Source of the DNA: Clostridium sp. UBA4108
GTDB taxonomy: Bacteria; Bacillota; Clostridia; Clostridiales; Clostridiaceae
NCBI GenBank assembly: GCA_002381695.1
Contig: DFXM01000032.1
Span: forward strand, 55,702-87,987
Direction of reading: 5' to 3'
DNA length: 32,286 bases
Shown: positions 15,428 to 23,433 of the stretch, piece after piece
Layout of the letters: the number at the start of each line of letters is the position of its first letter
How positions within the stretch are numbered: position 1 is the stretch's first letter
Program-made: the position numbers and the translations under genes
Notes under the pieces: model-generated
Told to the model about the DNA's origin: nothing
Database searches by the model: none
Seen by the model: only the letters and a program-made list of their open reading frames with translations

Positions 15428-16324
15428 CTAATTTATATCATAGTTATAACATATCACTGCTTCAGCCTTATAAAAGCCCTCATTAAAATACAAACTTAAA
15501 GCTATATCATTTTCTCCATTTACACTAAGCATACCCCTATCTATACCAATAGTTTTTCCATGATGTAAAGCTGCTCTTAAAAGGTTTTTCCCAACAGCCT
15601 TCCCTTGATACTTAGGTTTCACTGCTAGAGAATGTATAAATGCATATTCTATACCTTCTTCATCTTCCTTTGACACCCCAACTACTCCAACAGGATCATC
15701 ATGGTTATATAGAATTTTCATACCACCTGGCAATAACCCTCCATCATATTGCATTTCACTTATCATTTTAGGTGTTCTAGGTGTTTCACTGCCTTTAAGT
15801 TTTGCAAATCCTGCATTCCTAACTTCACACCAGTGCTCTTCATCTCTATTAAACTGAAAATCCTTTAAATAAAAACCTTCTGGAAATATTACTTCTCCTA
15901 TAGGTTGTACATCTCTTTTTAGTACAAAGGAATATCTTTCAATATAAAAGTTTAAAGCATTAAAGATATTTATAAGTTGCTTATCCTCTTCTTTAGCAAA
16001 GATAAATATCTTATCTATACCTTCTGTATGTTTTAATATTTCTCCTAGCATTCCCCTATATACTTCTATATCATTTATTATGCTATGAAATATTCTAAAT
16101 CTACCCTTTTTCCCCTTTTTATTATACTCATCAATGATAAGAGAAGCTGCTCCCATAACCTTCTCCTCATTATCTAGCAAAAGATATGTTGGGTTCTCTT
16201 CATTGATATTAAATCTTTCTAAATCCTCGTCATATAAAAAGCTGTAATCTACTTCATTTCTATGACTCTTGCAATAAATTATAAAGTCTCTTAGTCTTTC
16301 TTGTGTTAAACTCTCAATTCTCAT
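15428..16324 (-). CDS. Tandem-GNAT acetyltransferase
   Basis: A 298-residue protein with two GNAT-like halves. The N-terminal half (about 1-138) keeps the fold pattern (YLLLDNEEKVMGAASLII, ALNFYIERYSFVLKR) but lacks a clear acetyl-CoA loop. The C-terminal half (150-298) has IHSLAVKPKYQ followed by QGKAVG at 240-245, where Ala replaces the first Gly of the classical RxxGxG. Motif B is NDIALSLYFNEGFYKAEAVI. A pseudo-dimeric layout with one active site is known in MshD/Eis-type enzymes. AAAGGGGGG lies before the ATG. It is 37 nt upstream of the M28 gene and may lead that operon. Confidence 0.88.
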   Translation of the reverse strand: MRIESLTQERLRDFIIYCKSHRNEVDYSFLYDEDLERFNINEENPTYLLLDNEEKVMGAASLIIDEYNKKGKKGRFRIFHSIINDIEVYRGMLGEILKHTEGIDKIFIFAKEEDKQLINIFNALNFYIERYSFVLKRDVQPIGEVIFPEGFYLKDFQFNRDEEHWCEVRNAGFAKLKGSETPRTPKMISEMQYDGGLLPGGMKILYNHDDPVGVVGVSKEDEEGIEYAFIHSLAVKPKYQGKAVGKNLLRAALHHGKTIGIDRGMLSVNGENDIALSLYFNEGFYKAEAVICYNYDIN

Positions 16325-16355
16325 GTTTTATACCCCCCTTTTTCATAATGCTTAA

Positions 16356-16396
16356 CCCACAAAAGTATTAATTCACTATAATTTTGAAATTTTTCC
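16356..16396. repeat. Foldback family 1, solo end fragment
   Basis: CCCACAAAAGTATTAATTCA and the following GAAATTTTTCC match the outer end of the full repeat at 19642-19680 and its counterpart at 29179-29218. The rest of the element is absent. The fragment abuts the final stop of the broken methyltransferase gene (16397-16399), so an excision, recombination or partial insertion may have happened here. Confidence 0.55.
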
Positions 16397-17008
16397 CTAC
16401 TGCTTCTCTAATATATAATCTAAATAACCAGATATATACTCTTCTTCATCTATATATCGCCTAATTATTCTTTTTTCGCTGTAAATTATTTTAAATCCCT
16501 GAAAATAATTTTCTGGTTCATCATCTTTATAGTGACAGTAGGTCACTTCCTCTCCATCTTAAACGCATCTAAATTCACCTGATTCTATCTCTATTCCTTT
16601 TCGATAAGATGTACAATCCTCACTTAGAAAATTCACATAGCAAAGTCCTTTTGGTTTTAATACTCTTAAAAACTCCTTAAATGCTATAGAAAAATCCTTT
16701 TTACATATATGAACTGATGTGTTATATGAATATAAAAAATCAAAAAAATTATCATTAAAAGGTAGCTTTCTCATATCTCCTTTTGATAAATTTAAATCTA
16801 TATTATTCTCCATACAGAATTCTTCAGCTTTTCTTAACTGGTTTTCATCTAATTCAATTCCATAAGTGTCATATCCAAATTCATAAAAAAGCGATAATGG
16901 TGGATTACTTCCCCCAGCTCCACAATCGAGCACTCTTTTTCCCTTCTGATTAGAATTACAGTATTTTAGGAAATTATAAAGTGGGAAAGCATTTATAAGA
17001 TTATTCAA
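16397..17008 (-). pseudogene. Class I SAM-dependent methyltransferase, nonsense-mutated
   Basis: The first 149 codons encode a Rossmann-type methyltransferase: motif I VLDCGAGGSNPPL, the acidic residue after beta2 in YGIELDENQL, KGDMRKLPFNDNFFDFLYS, and FLRVLKPKGLCYVNF. Codon 150 is TAA at 16561-16559. The same frame then runs 53 more codons to TAG at 16399-16397 (DGEEVTYCHYKDDEP, NYFQGFKIIYSEKR), the expected C-terminal part of a roughly 200-residue family. One K/E-to-stop substitution explains the break. The start is TTG, supported by GAGGTG 7 nt upstream. The truncated product keeps the SAM-binding core and might retain partial function. Confidence 0.85.
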
Positions 17009-17102
17009 TATACATCACCTCATTTTTAAATTTGATCCCTCTAAATCCCATCTTCTGCTTACGAACTTGGTCTTGGTGTTATCATTTTTAAAATTTATAT
17101 AT

Positions 17103-17146
17103 TATTCCAGTAGTCTTCGACTAAATTATTGGAGACTACTGGAATA
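17103..17146. terminator. Perfect 14-bp stem-loop
   Basis: TATTCCAGTAGTCT (17103-17116) pairs perfectly with AGACTACTGGAATA (17133-17146) around a 16-nt loop. It lies between the remnant at 17136-17409 and the methyltransferase pseudogene, so it probably ends minus-strand transcripts coming from the GNAT at 17410. There is no good T-tract on either side. Confidence 0.5.
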
Positions 17147-17409
17147 TTGTTAATAATATTAGCAGGCAATTATTTACAAATATAAAGATTATATTTGTAC
17201 GAAATTTAGGTAAATACCCTTTTTCTTTTTCAAACCTTATAAATAATACCTCATTTGTTGCTTGTGAAATTTCACTATTGATCTCATGATTAAATGATTC
17301 TACTATACTTTCTAGTTAATCAAATGTATTAAATTCTTCATTAAAAGGCGTTAGCCTGTCCACTAACTTCGCAAGAATTTCTACTTTACCTTTAGTTACT
17401 GTAAGATTC
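17136..17409 (-). pseudogene. Unidentified coding remnant with in-frame stop
   Basis: Directly after the GNAT gene, one minus-strand frame looks coding: KGKVEILAKLVDRLTPFNEE, then TAA at 17318-17316, then LESIVESFNHEINSEISQ and FEKEKGYLPKF, until a TAG at 17138-17136 inside the stem-loop. It has no start codon of its own and no ribosome binding site. The composition (amphipathic, charged, few repeats) differs from random AT-rich spacer. I do not recognise the family. It may be the 3' part of a lost gene; the remaining possibility is a chance open frame. Confidence 0.4.
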
Positions 17410-18291
17410 TTAATCCAAAACTTTTTTATAGTACTGAATCGTATAGTATGTTTCATATCCAATTTCTTTATAAAATTCTCTGCTTCCACCTATCATGTAG
17501 GTTGCACCCATTTTAGCTGTTCTGTTTACTGCTTCATAAAGTAATGCTTTAGCCAAACCCTTGCGGCGATATTGTGGCACAGTAGATAATGGCTCAAGAA
17601 ATGCGTAATTATTAACCTCATCTAGCCAAATTACTCCATAAGAACAATAATCTCCATTATCGGCTTTTGCAATAAAAAGCAAATCTTTGCGAAAATTCGG
17701 CATATTCAATCCAAGCATATAGCCATCAATATCATTATCATCTTCATGATCGAAACCCTTCCAAACGGCGTTTGCTGCTCTTTTATAATCGTTTTCTTCA
17801 TCAAAAGTAATGATTTTGAAACCCCCAGGCAATTCAACCTCTGGCAAACCTTTTGAATAATCATAAACCGTTAAATCATAGTCCCATGAATAGGTGTACC
17901 CTTTTGATAATAGCAACTTCTGAAATTCGGGTTCAACTGTAGAAGTCCTGACCTGTAAAATTTTCTTTCCATCATCATTTATAGCATATAGATTTTTTTC
18001 AGCGTATTCAAGAAGTTCAGGCTTCATGAATTCATAGCCGTTTGCAGTAAAAATATATGCTTCTCCAAGCTTTGATTGATAAGAGCATAATCCTACAATC
18101 ACATCATTATCTTTCCACATACCAATTTTATAATGCCTTACAAAATCAAACCATGGCAATCCTTGAGTATACTCCCAGGAGGCTTCAGACCAGTGTCCAT
18201 TCCTTAAGTAAGGAACATAATTATTTTTAAAAAACATAGAAACTTTTTCAAAATCTGTGAACATGCAATAATTTTTAAACGAAATACTCAT
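17410..18291 (-). CDS. Tandem-GNAT acetyltransferase
   Basis: A 293-residue protein with an N-terminal GNAT-like half (1-150, containing IGMWKDNDVIVGLCSY) and a C-terminal catalytic half. The acetyl-CoA loop RRKGLA is at 242-247 in STVPQYRRKGLAKALLYEAV. The C-terminus REFYKEIGYETYYTIQYYKK provides the tyrosine helix of motif B. The codon usage looks slightly less AT-rich than that of its neighbours (e.g. GCGGCGATA-rich stretch near the motif), which could reflect a different source. GGATGG/GGTGGA precedes the ATG. A probable gene remnant follows it. Confidence 0.9.
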   Translation of the reverse strand: MSISFKNYCMFTDFEKVSMFFKNNYVPYLRNGHWSEASWEYTQGLPWFDFVRHYKIGMWKDNDVIVGLCSYQSKLGEAYIFTANGYEFMKPELLEYAEKNLYAINDDGKKILQVRTSTVEPEFQKLLLSKGYTYSWDYDLTVYDYSKGLPEVELPGGFKIITFDEENDYKRAANAVWKGFDHEDDNDIDGYMLGLNMPNFRKDLLFIAKADNGDYCSYGVIWLDEVNNYAFLEPLSTVPQYRRKGLAKALLYEAVNRTAKMGATYMIGGSREFYKEIGYETYYTIQYYKKVLD

Positions 18292-18675
18292 TTTTCATCC
18301 ACCATCCTTGTTTAAAATAATATGGTAATTGATAAGTTGATGAAAGGTAATAAACAATTATAATTAAACTGCCCATTATGTAAATAATTGTTAATTCATA
18401 GTTATATACAATGTAGAACTAATTTTAGAAAATTATAAGATGGCCTTTCTCCACATTCTAATACTCCATCAGTCATTAGGTATATATAATTGAGGTTTTC
18501 CATTAGTAATCTTGTCCATGTTCTATAACAGGATATTTCTAATTCTCTTTGTTTTTCTTTCATAGTTTCAAGCACTAGTTTCACACTCTCATTAGTACAA
18601 TGAGCATCTAGTAACATGGCGAGATTCCACTCATTGCCCTTAATTATATAGGCTCAATATTTTTTAATATTCAAA
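18292..18675. other. Intergenic region with a doubtful 71-codon frame
   Basis: This 384-nt gap contains a minus-strand frame, 18617-18402, of 71 codons (MLLDAHCTNESVKLVLETMK near its start, GERPSYNFLKLVLHCI at its end). The frame is open for about 13 codons before the ATG and there is no ribosome binding site there, so it looks like an N-terminally truncated remnant rather than an intact gene. I do not recognise it. No hairpin of note was seen. Confidence 0.35.
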
Positions 18676-19590
18676 CTATTTATTACAAAACAATACTTCA
18701 TTAACTACTTCTAAAATTATCTCTGGATAATCATTATAGATGTTATGCCCTGAACCTTTAGCTAAAATTAATTCTGCTTTTGTTGAGTAATTTAGTTTTT
18801 CCCTATTCAACTCTTGAATCAAATCCTCAAAAGTTCTTGCTTCAGATTCTGGTATTCCGACCTCTATTAGTTTATTTATTTCTATCTCTCCATCCCTTAC
18901 TATTGATTTAATTGGCATATCTTTTAACATCTCTATAGACAGCTTCTCTACCTCTATCCCACTATCCAGTATATTTTCAAATTCAGAACCTTGAGCCCTA
19001 TAAAACTTAGAACTAATTAAAGCTCTTCTTATGTTTTCTTGAATCTCTTCTGAGAGTCCACTGCTACTTCCTGAAATACTTGGATTAATTTCCACTTTAA
19101 GCTCATCCTCACTCATAGCTCCAAATCTCTTTAATCTTTCTATGGCCTTAGCTGTAGGATATTTTTCTTGTATAGATTGAAGTTTTCTTTTTAAGTTTTC
19201 TATTTTATACATTTCTACTGGAGATGAGTCTACTAAAACTAAAGCCTTCACCAGTTCTGGATATAATTTTGCAAAGTGCAACACACACATTCCTCCAAAA
19301 GAATGTCCTACTAATATTACTGGCTCATTGATACCCTTTTTTGATATTAATGACTTTAAATTTTCAGCTACCCTTCTTGTAGTACATTTTTCTTCACCTA
19401 TTGAACTGTTTCCATAACCTTCTCTATGATATAAAATTACTCTTGCTTTCTCAGAAATTTCCTCTGCTATATGATACCAATCATAAAATAAAGTCCCAAG
19501 TCCTGTTTCAATAACTACAACTTGTTCACATTCACCTTGAGTACAAACTTCTAATATTGTATTCTCTATATCTACTAATTCTATGTTCAT
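18676..19590 (-). CDS. Alpha/beta hydrolase
   Basis: A 304-residue alpha/beta-hydrolase with nucleophile elbow GHSFGG (Ser97 in VILVGHSFGGM) and YHREGYGNS at about 54-62, which is the usual strand-loop after beta4. DSSPVE follows beta6. The catalytic His is probably that in KGSGHNIYNDYPE near residue 284. A long helical lid (about 126-230) is inserted before the last third. No signal peptide. AAAGG lies 8 nt before the ATG. Such enzymes hydrolyse esters or lactones; the substrate is not predictable. Copy 1 of foldback family 1 lies directly upstream. Confidence 0.85.
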   Translation of the reverse strand: MNIELVDIENTILEVCTQGECEQVVVIETGLGTLFYDWYHIAEEISEKARVILYHREGYGNSSIGEEKCTTRRVAENLKSLISKKGINEPVILVGHSFGGMCVLHFAKLYPELVKALVLVDSSPVEMYKIENLKRKLQSIQEKYPTAKAIERLKRFGAMSEDELKVEINPSISGSSSGLSEEIQENIRRALISSKFYRAQGSEFENILDSGIEVEKLSIEMLKDMPIKSIVRDGEIEINKLIEVGIPESEARTFEDLIQELNREKLNYSTKAELILAKGSGHNIYNDYPEIILEVVNEVLFCNK

Positions 19591-19641
19591 GTTAAACTGC
19601 CTTTATTTATTATTACTTTTTAAAATATACTCTATGATTAG

Positions 19642-19936
19642 CCCACAAAAGCATTGATTTACTATGATTAAGAAATTTCTCTGTAATGACTTGCAATAAG
19701 AAGTGAAGAAACTATTTAAATTTGATTTTAGAAATTCTTCTTTTACGCAGATAAAATTCTCGTAAGCTTGTCAGGACGACAAGCTAGTGAACCTGAGACA
19801 GGACGTCGAATGTGAGCGTTAGAGAATTTTAGCTGAGTAGAAGATTAGAATTTCTTAATCTAATTTATATTTCAAATTCTTATGCAAGTCATGGAGGATA
19901 AATTTCTTAATTTCTGTGTTTCTTAGCTTTTTATGG
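19642..19936. repeat. Foldback family 1, full copy 1 (long hairpin with conserved core)
   Basis: This gap-filling element folds on itself: ATTAAGAAATTT (19667-19678) pairs with 19900-19911, and ACTTGCA (19689-19695) with TGCAAGT (19883-19889), all in one register. Weaker pairing (CCACAAAAGC with GCTTTTTATGG) may extend it to 19642-19936. The apex at 19750-19823 is identical over 74 nt to 29286-29359 and holds an 8-bp stem-loop AGCTTGTC-AGGAC-GACAAGCT (19765-19785), then a related GAC-AGGAC-GTC. No coding frame was seen. It could be a MITE-like element or a structured RNA. Confidence 0.75.
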
Positions 19937-19946
19937 ATTAATTACT

Positions 19947-20468
19947 CTATATAATACTTCTGCTCTTTATATGACTAATACAAAAATCTATGTCTTCTTT
20001 ATTCTTTAAGTAATATACTTCCTTTCCTTTTGATTTTTCTTCTATTTTTTCTAATAGCTCAGGCTTACTATGCTTCGGAAAATTCCATATCCACTTTACA
20101 AACTCCCAGTCTAGTTTCTCATCACATCCTGCTGTTAAATCACTTCTAGTTTTACCACTATATTTAAATCTTCTTTTAATCACTCTATATAAACACTTAA
20201 CTCTTGACACATCAATAAAAATTACTGTATCAGCATCATCAAGCCTCATATCTAAAACTCCACTATAATTTCCATCCATTATCCAGGACTCTTTTTCAAC
20301 ATAATTTTTAACTCTATTTTCAAATTCTTCACTAGGAACTTTGATCCAACCTGGAGCCCAGAACAAAGTATCTAGATGTATTACCTCTATATCTGTTATT
20401 TCCCCTATTCTCTTAGCTATTGTAGATTTTCCCGAGCCTGCTGAACCTAAAATCATTATTCTTTTCAT
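19947..20468 (-). CDS. P-loop kinase, FlaR/adenylate-kinase-like
   Basis: A 173-residue P-loop NTPase. The Walker A motif GSAGSGKST is at 8-16, followed by HLDTLFWAPGW and WIMDGNYSGVLD, which are typical of the FlaR-type 'topology modulation' proteins. These belong to the adenylate kinase superfamily. Arg residues in YRVIKRRFKYSGKTRSDL form the likely lid. Small nucleotides or related phospho-acceptors are expected; the older DNA-topology label is not supported by the sequence itself. AGAGGAG lies 6 nt before the ATG. It is flanked downstream by the family 1 foldback repeat. Confidence 0.85.
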   Translation of the reverse strand: MKRIMILGSAGSGKSTIAKRIGEITDIEVIHLDTLFWAPGWIKVPSEEFENRVKNYVEKESWIMDGNYSGVLDMRLDDADTVIFIDVSRVKCLYRVIKRRFKYSGKTRSDLTAGCDEKLDWEFVKWIWNFPKHSKPELLEKIEEKSKGKEVYYLKNKEDIDFCISHIKSRSII

Positions 20469-20564
20469 ATTGCTCCTCTAAAATTTATAAGTATAAACTG
20501 AATTATCCCTACCTATTTTTTATTTTGAACACTTTTATTTTATAATTACTTTCTTTTCCTCTTA

Positions 20565-21134
20565 TCATAACTTAAGCTTTTTATCTATCTCATCAAACTC
20601 TTCCCTGGTGATACCATAGATTATTTCATCATAATAACTTCCATTGGTATATACCATTCTTCTAATTACTCCTTCTTTTTTAAAACCTAAAGCTTCATGG
20701 AGCTTCATTGACCTTTCATTGAAAGAATAGACATAAACAGTAGCCTTTTGATATCGTAATTCTCTAAAATAATATCTTAGTATTATTTTTATTGCTTCCT
20801 TTGCATATCCATTGCCCCAGTATTCTCTTGATATCCCTAATCCATATCCAAAGGTGCCTGTCCTACTATTGCAATTAATAGTATTTATATTCCCTACTGC
20901 TATTCCATCATTGTTCTCTATAATCCATGTAAATGTATCATTCCCTGGTGCTGCTTTTGATTTTTTCTCCACCATGTCAGTCATTGCCTCACAATTTCTT
21001 GGAAAATGTATTTCATCACAGTATCTATCTGCTTCACAATCATAATCATAAGCCCATTTATAGTAGTTTTCTGCATCCTTTAGTTCTATTGCTCTAAGGC
21101 CAACTTTTTCGCTTTTCCAAAAATTATAGTTCAT
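20565..21134 (-). CDS. GNAT N-acetyltransferase, RimJ/RimL-like
   Basis: A 189-residue GNAT from the chosen start MNYNFWKSEKVGLRAI; AAAGGAG lies 8 nt upstream of it, while an ATG 12 codons earlier has no ribosome binding site. The acetyl-CoA loop WGNGYA is at 106-111 in REYWGNGYAKEAIKII. Motif B is NERSMKLHEALGFKKEGVIR, followed by YYDEIIYGITREEFDE, a typical RimJ/RimL ending. A 10-bp hairpin (21190-21212) precedes the gene. It probably forms its own unit at the end of the dense run. Confidence 0.92.
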   Translation of the reverse strand: MNYNFWKSEKVGLRAIELKDAENYYKWAYDYDCEADRYCDEIHFPRNCEAMTDMVEKKSKAAPGNDTFTWIIENNDGIAVGNINTINCNSRTGTFGYGLGISREYWGNGYAKEAIKIILRYYFRELRYQKATVYVYSFNERSMKLHEALGFKKEGVIRRMVYTNGSYYDEIIYGITREEFDEIDKKLKL

Positions 21135-21189
21135 ACTGGTTTTCTCCTTTAAAACTCTTATTAATTTCATCTAAGCCTCAGAGTGGCGA

Positions 21190-21212
21190 AGCTTTCCTTA
21201 TTAAGGAAAGCT
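21190..21212. terminator. Perfect 10-bp hairpin between methyltransferase and GNAT genes
   Basis: AGCTTTCCTT (21190-21199) pairs perfectly with AAGGAAAGCT (21203-21212) around ATT. It lies 31 nt past the methyltransferase stop. Neither side has a run of T, so it may terminate poorly, act as an mRNA 3' end stabiliser, or protect a processing site. Confidence 0.4.
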
Positions 21213-21242
21213 CTCCCCTCTAAAGCTAAGCAGCAATTAATG

Positions 21243-21821
21243 CTATCTATCGGCTAAAATAACATATCCACTTTTATACCATTCTAAATAATTAATTCTA
21301 ACCTTCCATCCTCGTCTTTTAAACTCAATAGCTATTTTATCGGGAGTAATTTGATTTTTCATTCTATGGTTATGAGAAATGTACCAGCCCATTTGTATTA
21401 TTCCTTTTTTAGCTATCCGGCACATATCGGTGAAATATTTTTCAGTATCTTCTATGAACATAAATACATCTCTACTTACTATATAATCCACACTATTTTC
21501 CTTAAATTTGTTTGATAATTCTGATATATCTATGTTTATAAACTTAATTTTTTCTTGTTCATCCTTGATTTTGCTTAGATCTTCTATACATCCACTATCT
21601 CTATCTATGGCATAAATATTATTTACTAGATGGTTACTATTAATATAATTAGTTATAAATCCTCCACCACAACCTAAATCTATAACATCTCCACTCAATT
21701 CTTTATAGTAGTCATAGATTTTACTATTATAAAAAGCTTCAGCTTTTTCTCTATTAATTTCTAGGATTTTACCACACTGACACTTAGTTCCCCAAATTAC
21801 ATAATTATGTTCTTTAAACAA
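21243..21821 (-). CDS. Class I SAM-dependent methyltransferase
   Basis: A 192-residue Rossmann methyltransferase. Motif I is VIDLGCGGGFIT (about 46-57), the acidic residue after beta2 is in YAIDRDSGC, and a further motif is FINIDISELSNKFKENSVDYIVS. YVIWGTKCQCGKILEINREK at the N-terminus contains paired Cys that may bind metal. The start is TTG, supported by GGGGGAG 5 nt upstream; no ATG fits. It begins 16 nt after the GNAT gene upstream and closes the dense run. The substrate is unknown. Confidence 0.88.
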   Translation of the reverse strand: MFKEHNYVIWGTKCQCGKILEINREKAEAFYNSKIYDYYKELSGDVIDLGCGGGFITNYINSNHLVNNIYAIDRDSGCIEDLSKIKDEQEKIKFINIDISELSNKFKENSVDYIVSRDVFMFIEDTEKYFTDMCRIAKKGIIQMGWYISHNHRMKNQITPDKIAIEFKRRGWKVRINYLEWYKSGYVILADR

Positions 21822-21837
21822 ACTGTCTCCCCCTTAA

Positions 21838-22275
21838 CTACAGCTGTATTTCCATCACAACTTCTCCCTCAAGTATTTCTCCTGTTTTTTTAAAACCCAT
21901 GCTTTCATATAGCTTATCAGCAACAGTATTTTCTGGCTCAAAGCTTGTACATACTGCTATATTTCCTTTCTCCTTTTTCATTAAATCTAGAAATAATTCT
22001 ATAGCTTTTTTTCCATATCCCTTACCTTGGTGCTTCTTGTCCATCATTAATCTACACATCCACCACTCATTAGTATCTTCATCTAAATCATACATTAAAA
22101 ATCCTACCATGGTTTCACCATCATATATTCCCATTGGATAACCACAATCTTCGTATTTAGATTGCAATAATGAATAGGAATTTGAAGCCACAAAGCTTCT
22201 TTGATTCTCCTCCACTTCAAGTTCAATGCACTCTTCCCAGTTGTTTTTATCAATTTCTTTTAAAATAATTTCCAT
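21838..22275 (-). CDS. GNAT N-acetyltransferase, spermidine-acetyltransferase-like (BltD/SpeG type)
   Basis: A 145-residue GNAT. The N-terminal LKEIDKNNWEECIELEVEENQ and the C-terminal YESMGFKKTGEILEGEVVMEIQL match the diamine/spermidine acetyltransferase (Blt-type) subgroup of small GNATs. The acetyl-CoA loop QGKGYG is at 83-88 after RLMMDKKH. A close paralogue with a damaged C-terminus is encoded at 22992-23422. AAGGAGAG lies 6 nt before the ATG. Acetylation of polyamines or polyamine-like amines is plausible but only by family resemblance. Confidence 0.88.
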   Translation of the reverse strand: MEIILKEIDKNNWEECIELEVEENQRSFVASNSYSLLQSKYEDCGYPMGIYDGETMVGFLMYDLDEDTNEWWMCRLMMDKKHQGKGYGKKAIELFLDLMKKEKGNIAVCTSFEPENTVADKLYESMGFKKTGEILEGEVVMEIQL

Positions 22276-22371
22276 TATTATCTCTCCTTAATATCTCATA
22301 TACCTACTTGTACATGAATTTATTTTAGTTATAATATTATCTCTCTTTCATTTAATCCATACTTTTGTTAT

Positions 22372-22977
22372 CTACAATAAATCTTTCAAGTTTTCATCAC
22401 AACTTATATATAAATTTCTAAATTCATCCTCTAAAATGCTCATTATAATTTCATTATAGTATTTATGATTAAAATACAGACTGTCTCTTTTGATTCCTTC
22501 CTTTACAAATCCTAATTTCTCATAAACACCTATTGCTCTCTCATTAAATTCAAACACACTTAGTTCAATTCTATGAATGTTGAACATTCCAAAGCCATAG
22601 TTAAGTGCTAAAATTATAGCTTCACTTCCATATCCTTTATTAAAGTCTCCTTTTTTATAAATAGCTATTCTTATATTAGCACTTCTATCTTTTTCATTTA
22701 CCTCATTGATAACAACTTCACCAACAATTTTGTTATAATCTTTAGAAAAGATTAAGAAATCTGCTCGATTACTATCATTTTCAATTCTGTTTAAAAAGTC
22801 TTCTAAATTAGATTTAGTGGGAAATTCCTTGGTTCCAGTAAAGACATTTGATTCAATACTGCTACCTTTAAAACATTCATAGTATTCTTCAAGATATTCG
22901 CTTCCTAGTTTCTTTAAATAAATCAGATTTCCATTTAACTCTAAAAAATTTATCATTTTTAATTTATATATGCTCAT
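22372..22977 (-). CDS. GNAT N-acetyltransferase, RimJ/RimL-like
   Basis: A 201-residue GNAT. The N-terminal FLELNGNLIYLKKLGSEYLE is the RimJ/RimL entry; the acetyl-CoA loop FNKGYG is at 112-117 (Phe in place of Arg/Gln). Motif B is NERAIGVYEKLGFVKEGIKR, followed by YNEIIMSILEDEF. AAGGAG lies 7 nt before the ATG, inside the end region of the upstream GNAT gene, so the two are likely co-translated. Function is not more specific than amine acetylation. Confidence 0.9.
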   Translation of the reverse strand: MSIYKLKMINFLELNGNLIYLKKLGSEYLEEYYECFKGSSIESNVFTGTKEFPTKSNLEDFLNRIENDSNRADFLIFSKDYNKIVGEVVINEVNEKDRSANIRIAIYKKGDFNKGYGSEAIILALNYGFGMFNIHRIELSVFEFNERAIGVYEKLGFVKEGIKRDSLYFNHKYYNEIIMSILEDEFRNLYISCDENLKDLL

Positions 22978-22991
22978 ATTTTAACTCCTTC

Positions 22992-23422
22992 CTATTTAGT
23001 TTCTAGTTTATAAAAAATCTCATCCTCTGCTTAAAGCCTAAGCTAGAGTATAATTTTTCCGCTACTTTGCTCTTTGGATGAAAACTTAAACAAATTTTAT
23101 GGCACTTAGTTTCTTCTTTAATTTTTTCTATTAATTTTTCTAGTGCATATTTACCGCACCCTTGTCCTTGATATCTTTCATCAATCATATATCGAATTAT
23201 CCATATTTCTTCATCATTCTCATTCTCTGGACCATACATAGAAAATCCAATGATATTTTCATCTTTGTATATACCTAGAGTTACCCACTGAGGATAGAAT
23301 TTTGATTCTGCAATAGAGATTAAGTTAGAATGAGGTAAATATATCTCTTGTTCTTTAGATATCTTTAATCCAATAGCTTCTCTCCAGTTTTCTACAGTAA
23401 TATCTTTAAAATATATATTCAA
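22992..23422 (-). pseudogene. GNAT acetyltransferase (BltD/SpeG type) with probable C-terminal frameshift
   Basis: The open frame from a TTG start (23422; AGGAGG 7 nt upstream) gives 139 residues and stops at 23003. It is paralogous to the GNAT at 21838 (NWREAIGLKISKEQ, acetyl-CoA loop QGQGCG at 85-90, AEKLYSSLGFK). After LGFKQ the normal family tail is lost and RMRFFIN appears. In the next frame the tail continues as DEIFYKLETK and stops at 22994-22992, so one missing nucleotide near 23033 would restore a standard C-terminus. The catalytic core is intact, and residual activity is possible. Confidence 0.65.
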
Positions 23423-23433
23423 TATATTTCCTC

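Noticed and set aside
18402..18617. 71-codon minus-strand frame
   Set aside because: No ribosome binding site, frame open upstream of the ATG, and no family recognised; treated as a probable remnant, not a gene.
19750..19823. CRISPR or riboswitch interpretation of the conserved 74-nt core
   Set aside because: No spaced short repeats are present, and the core matches no riboswitch class I can recognise; it sits at the apex of a foldback element.
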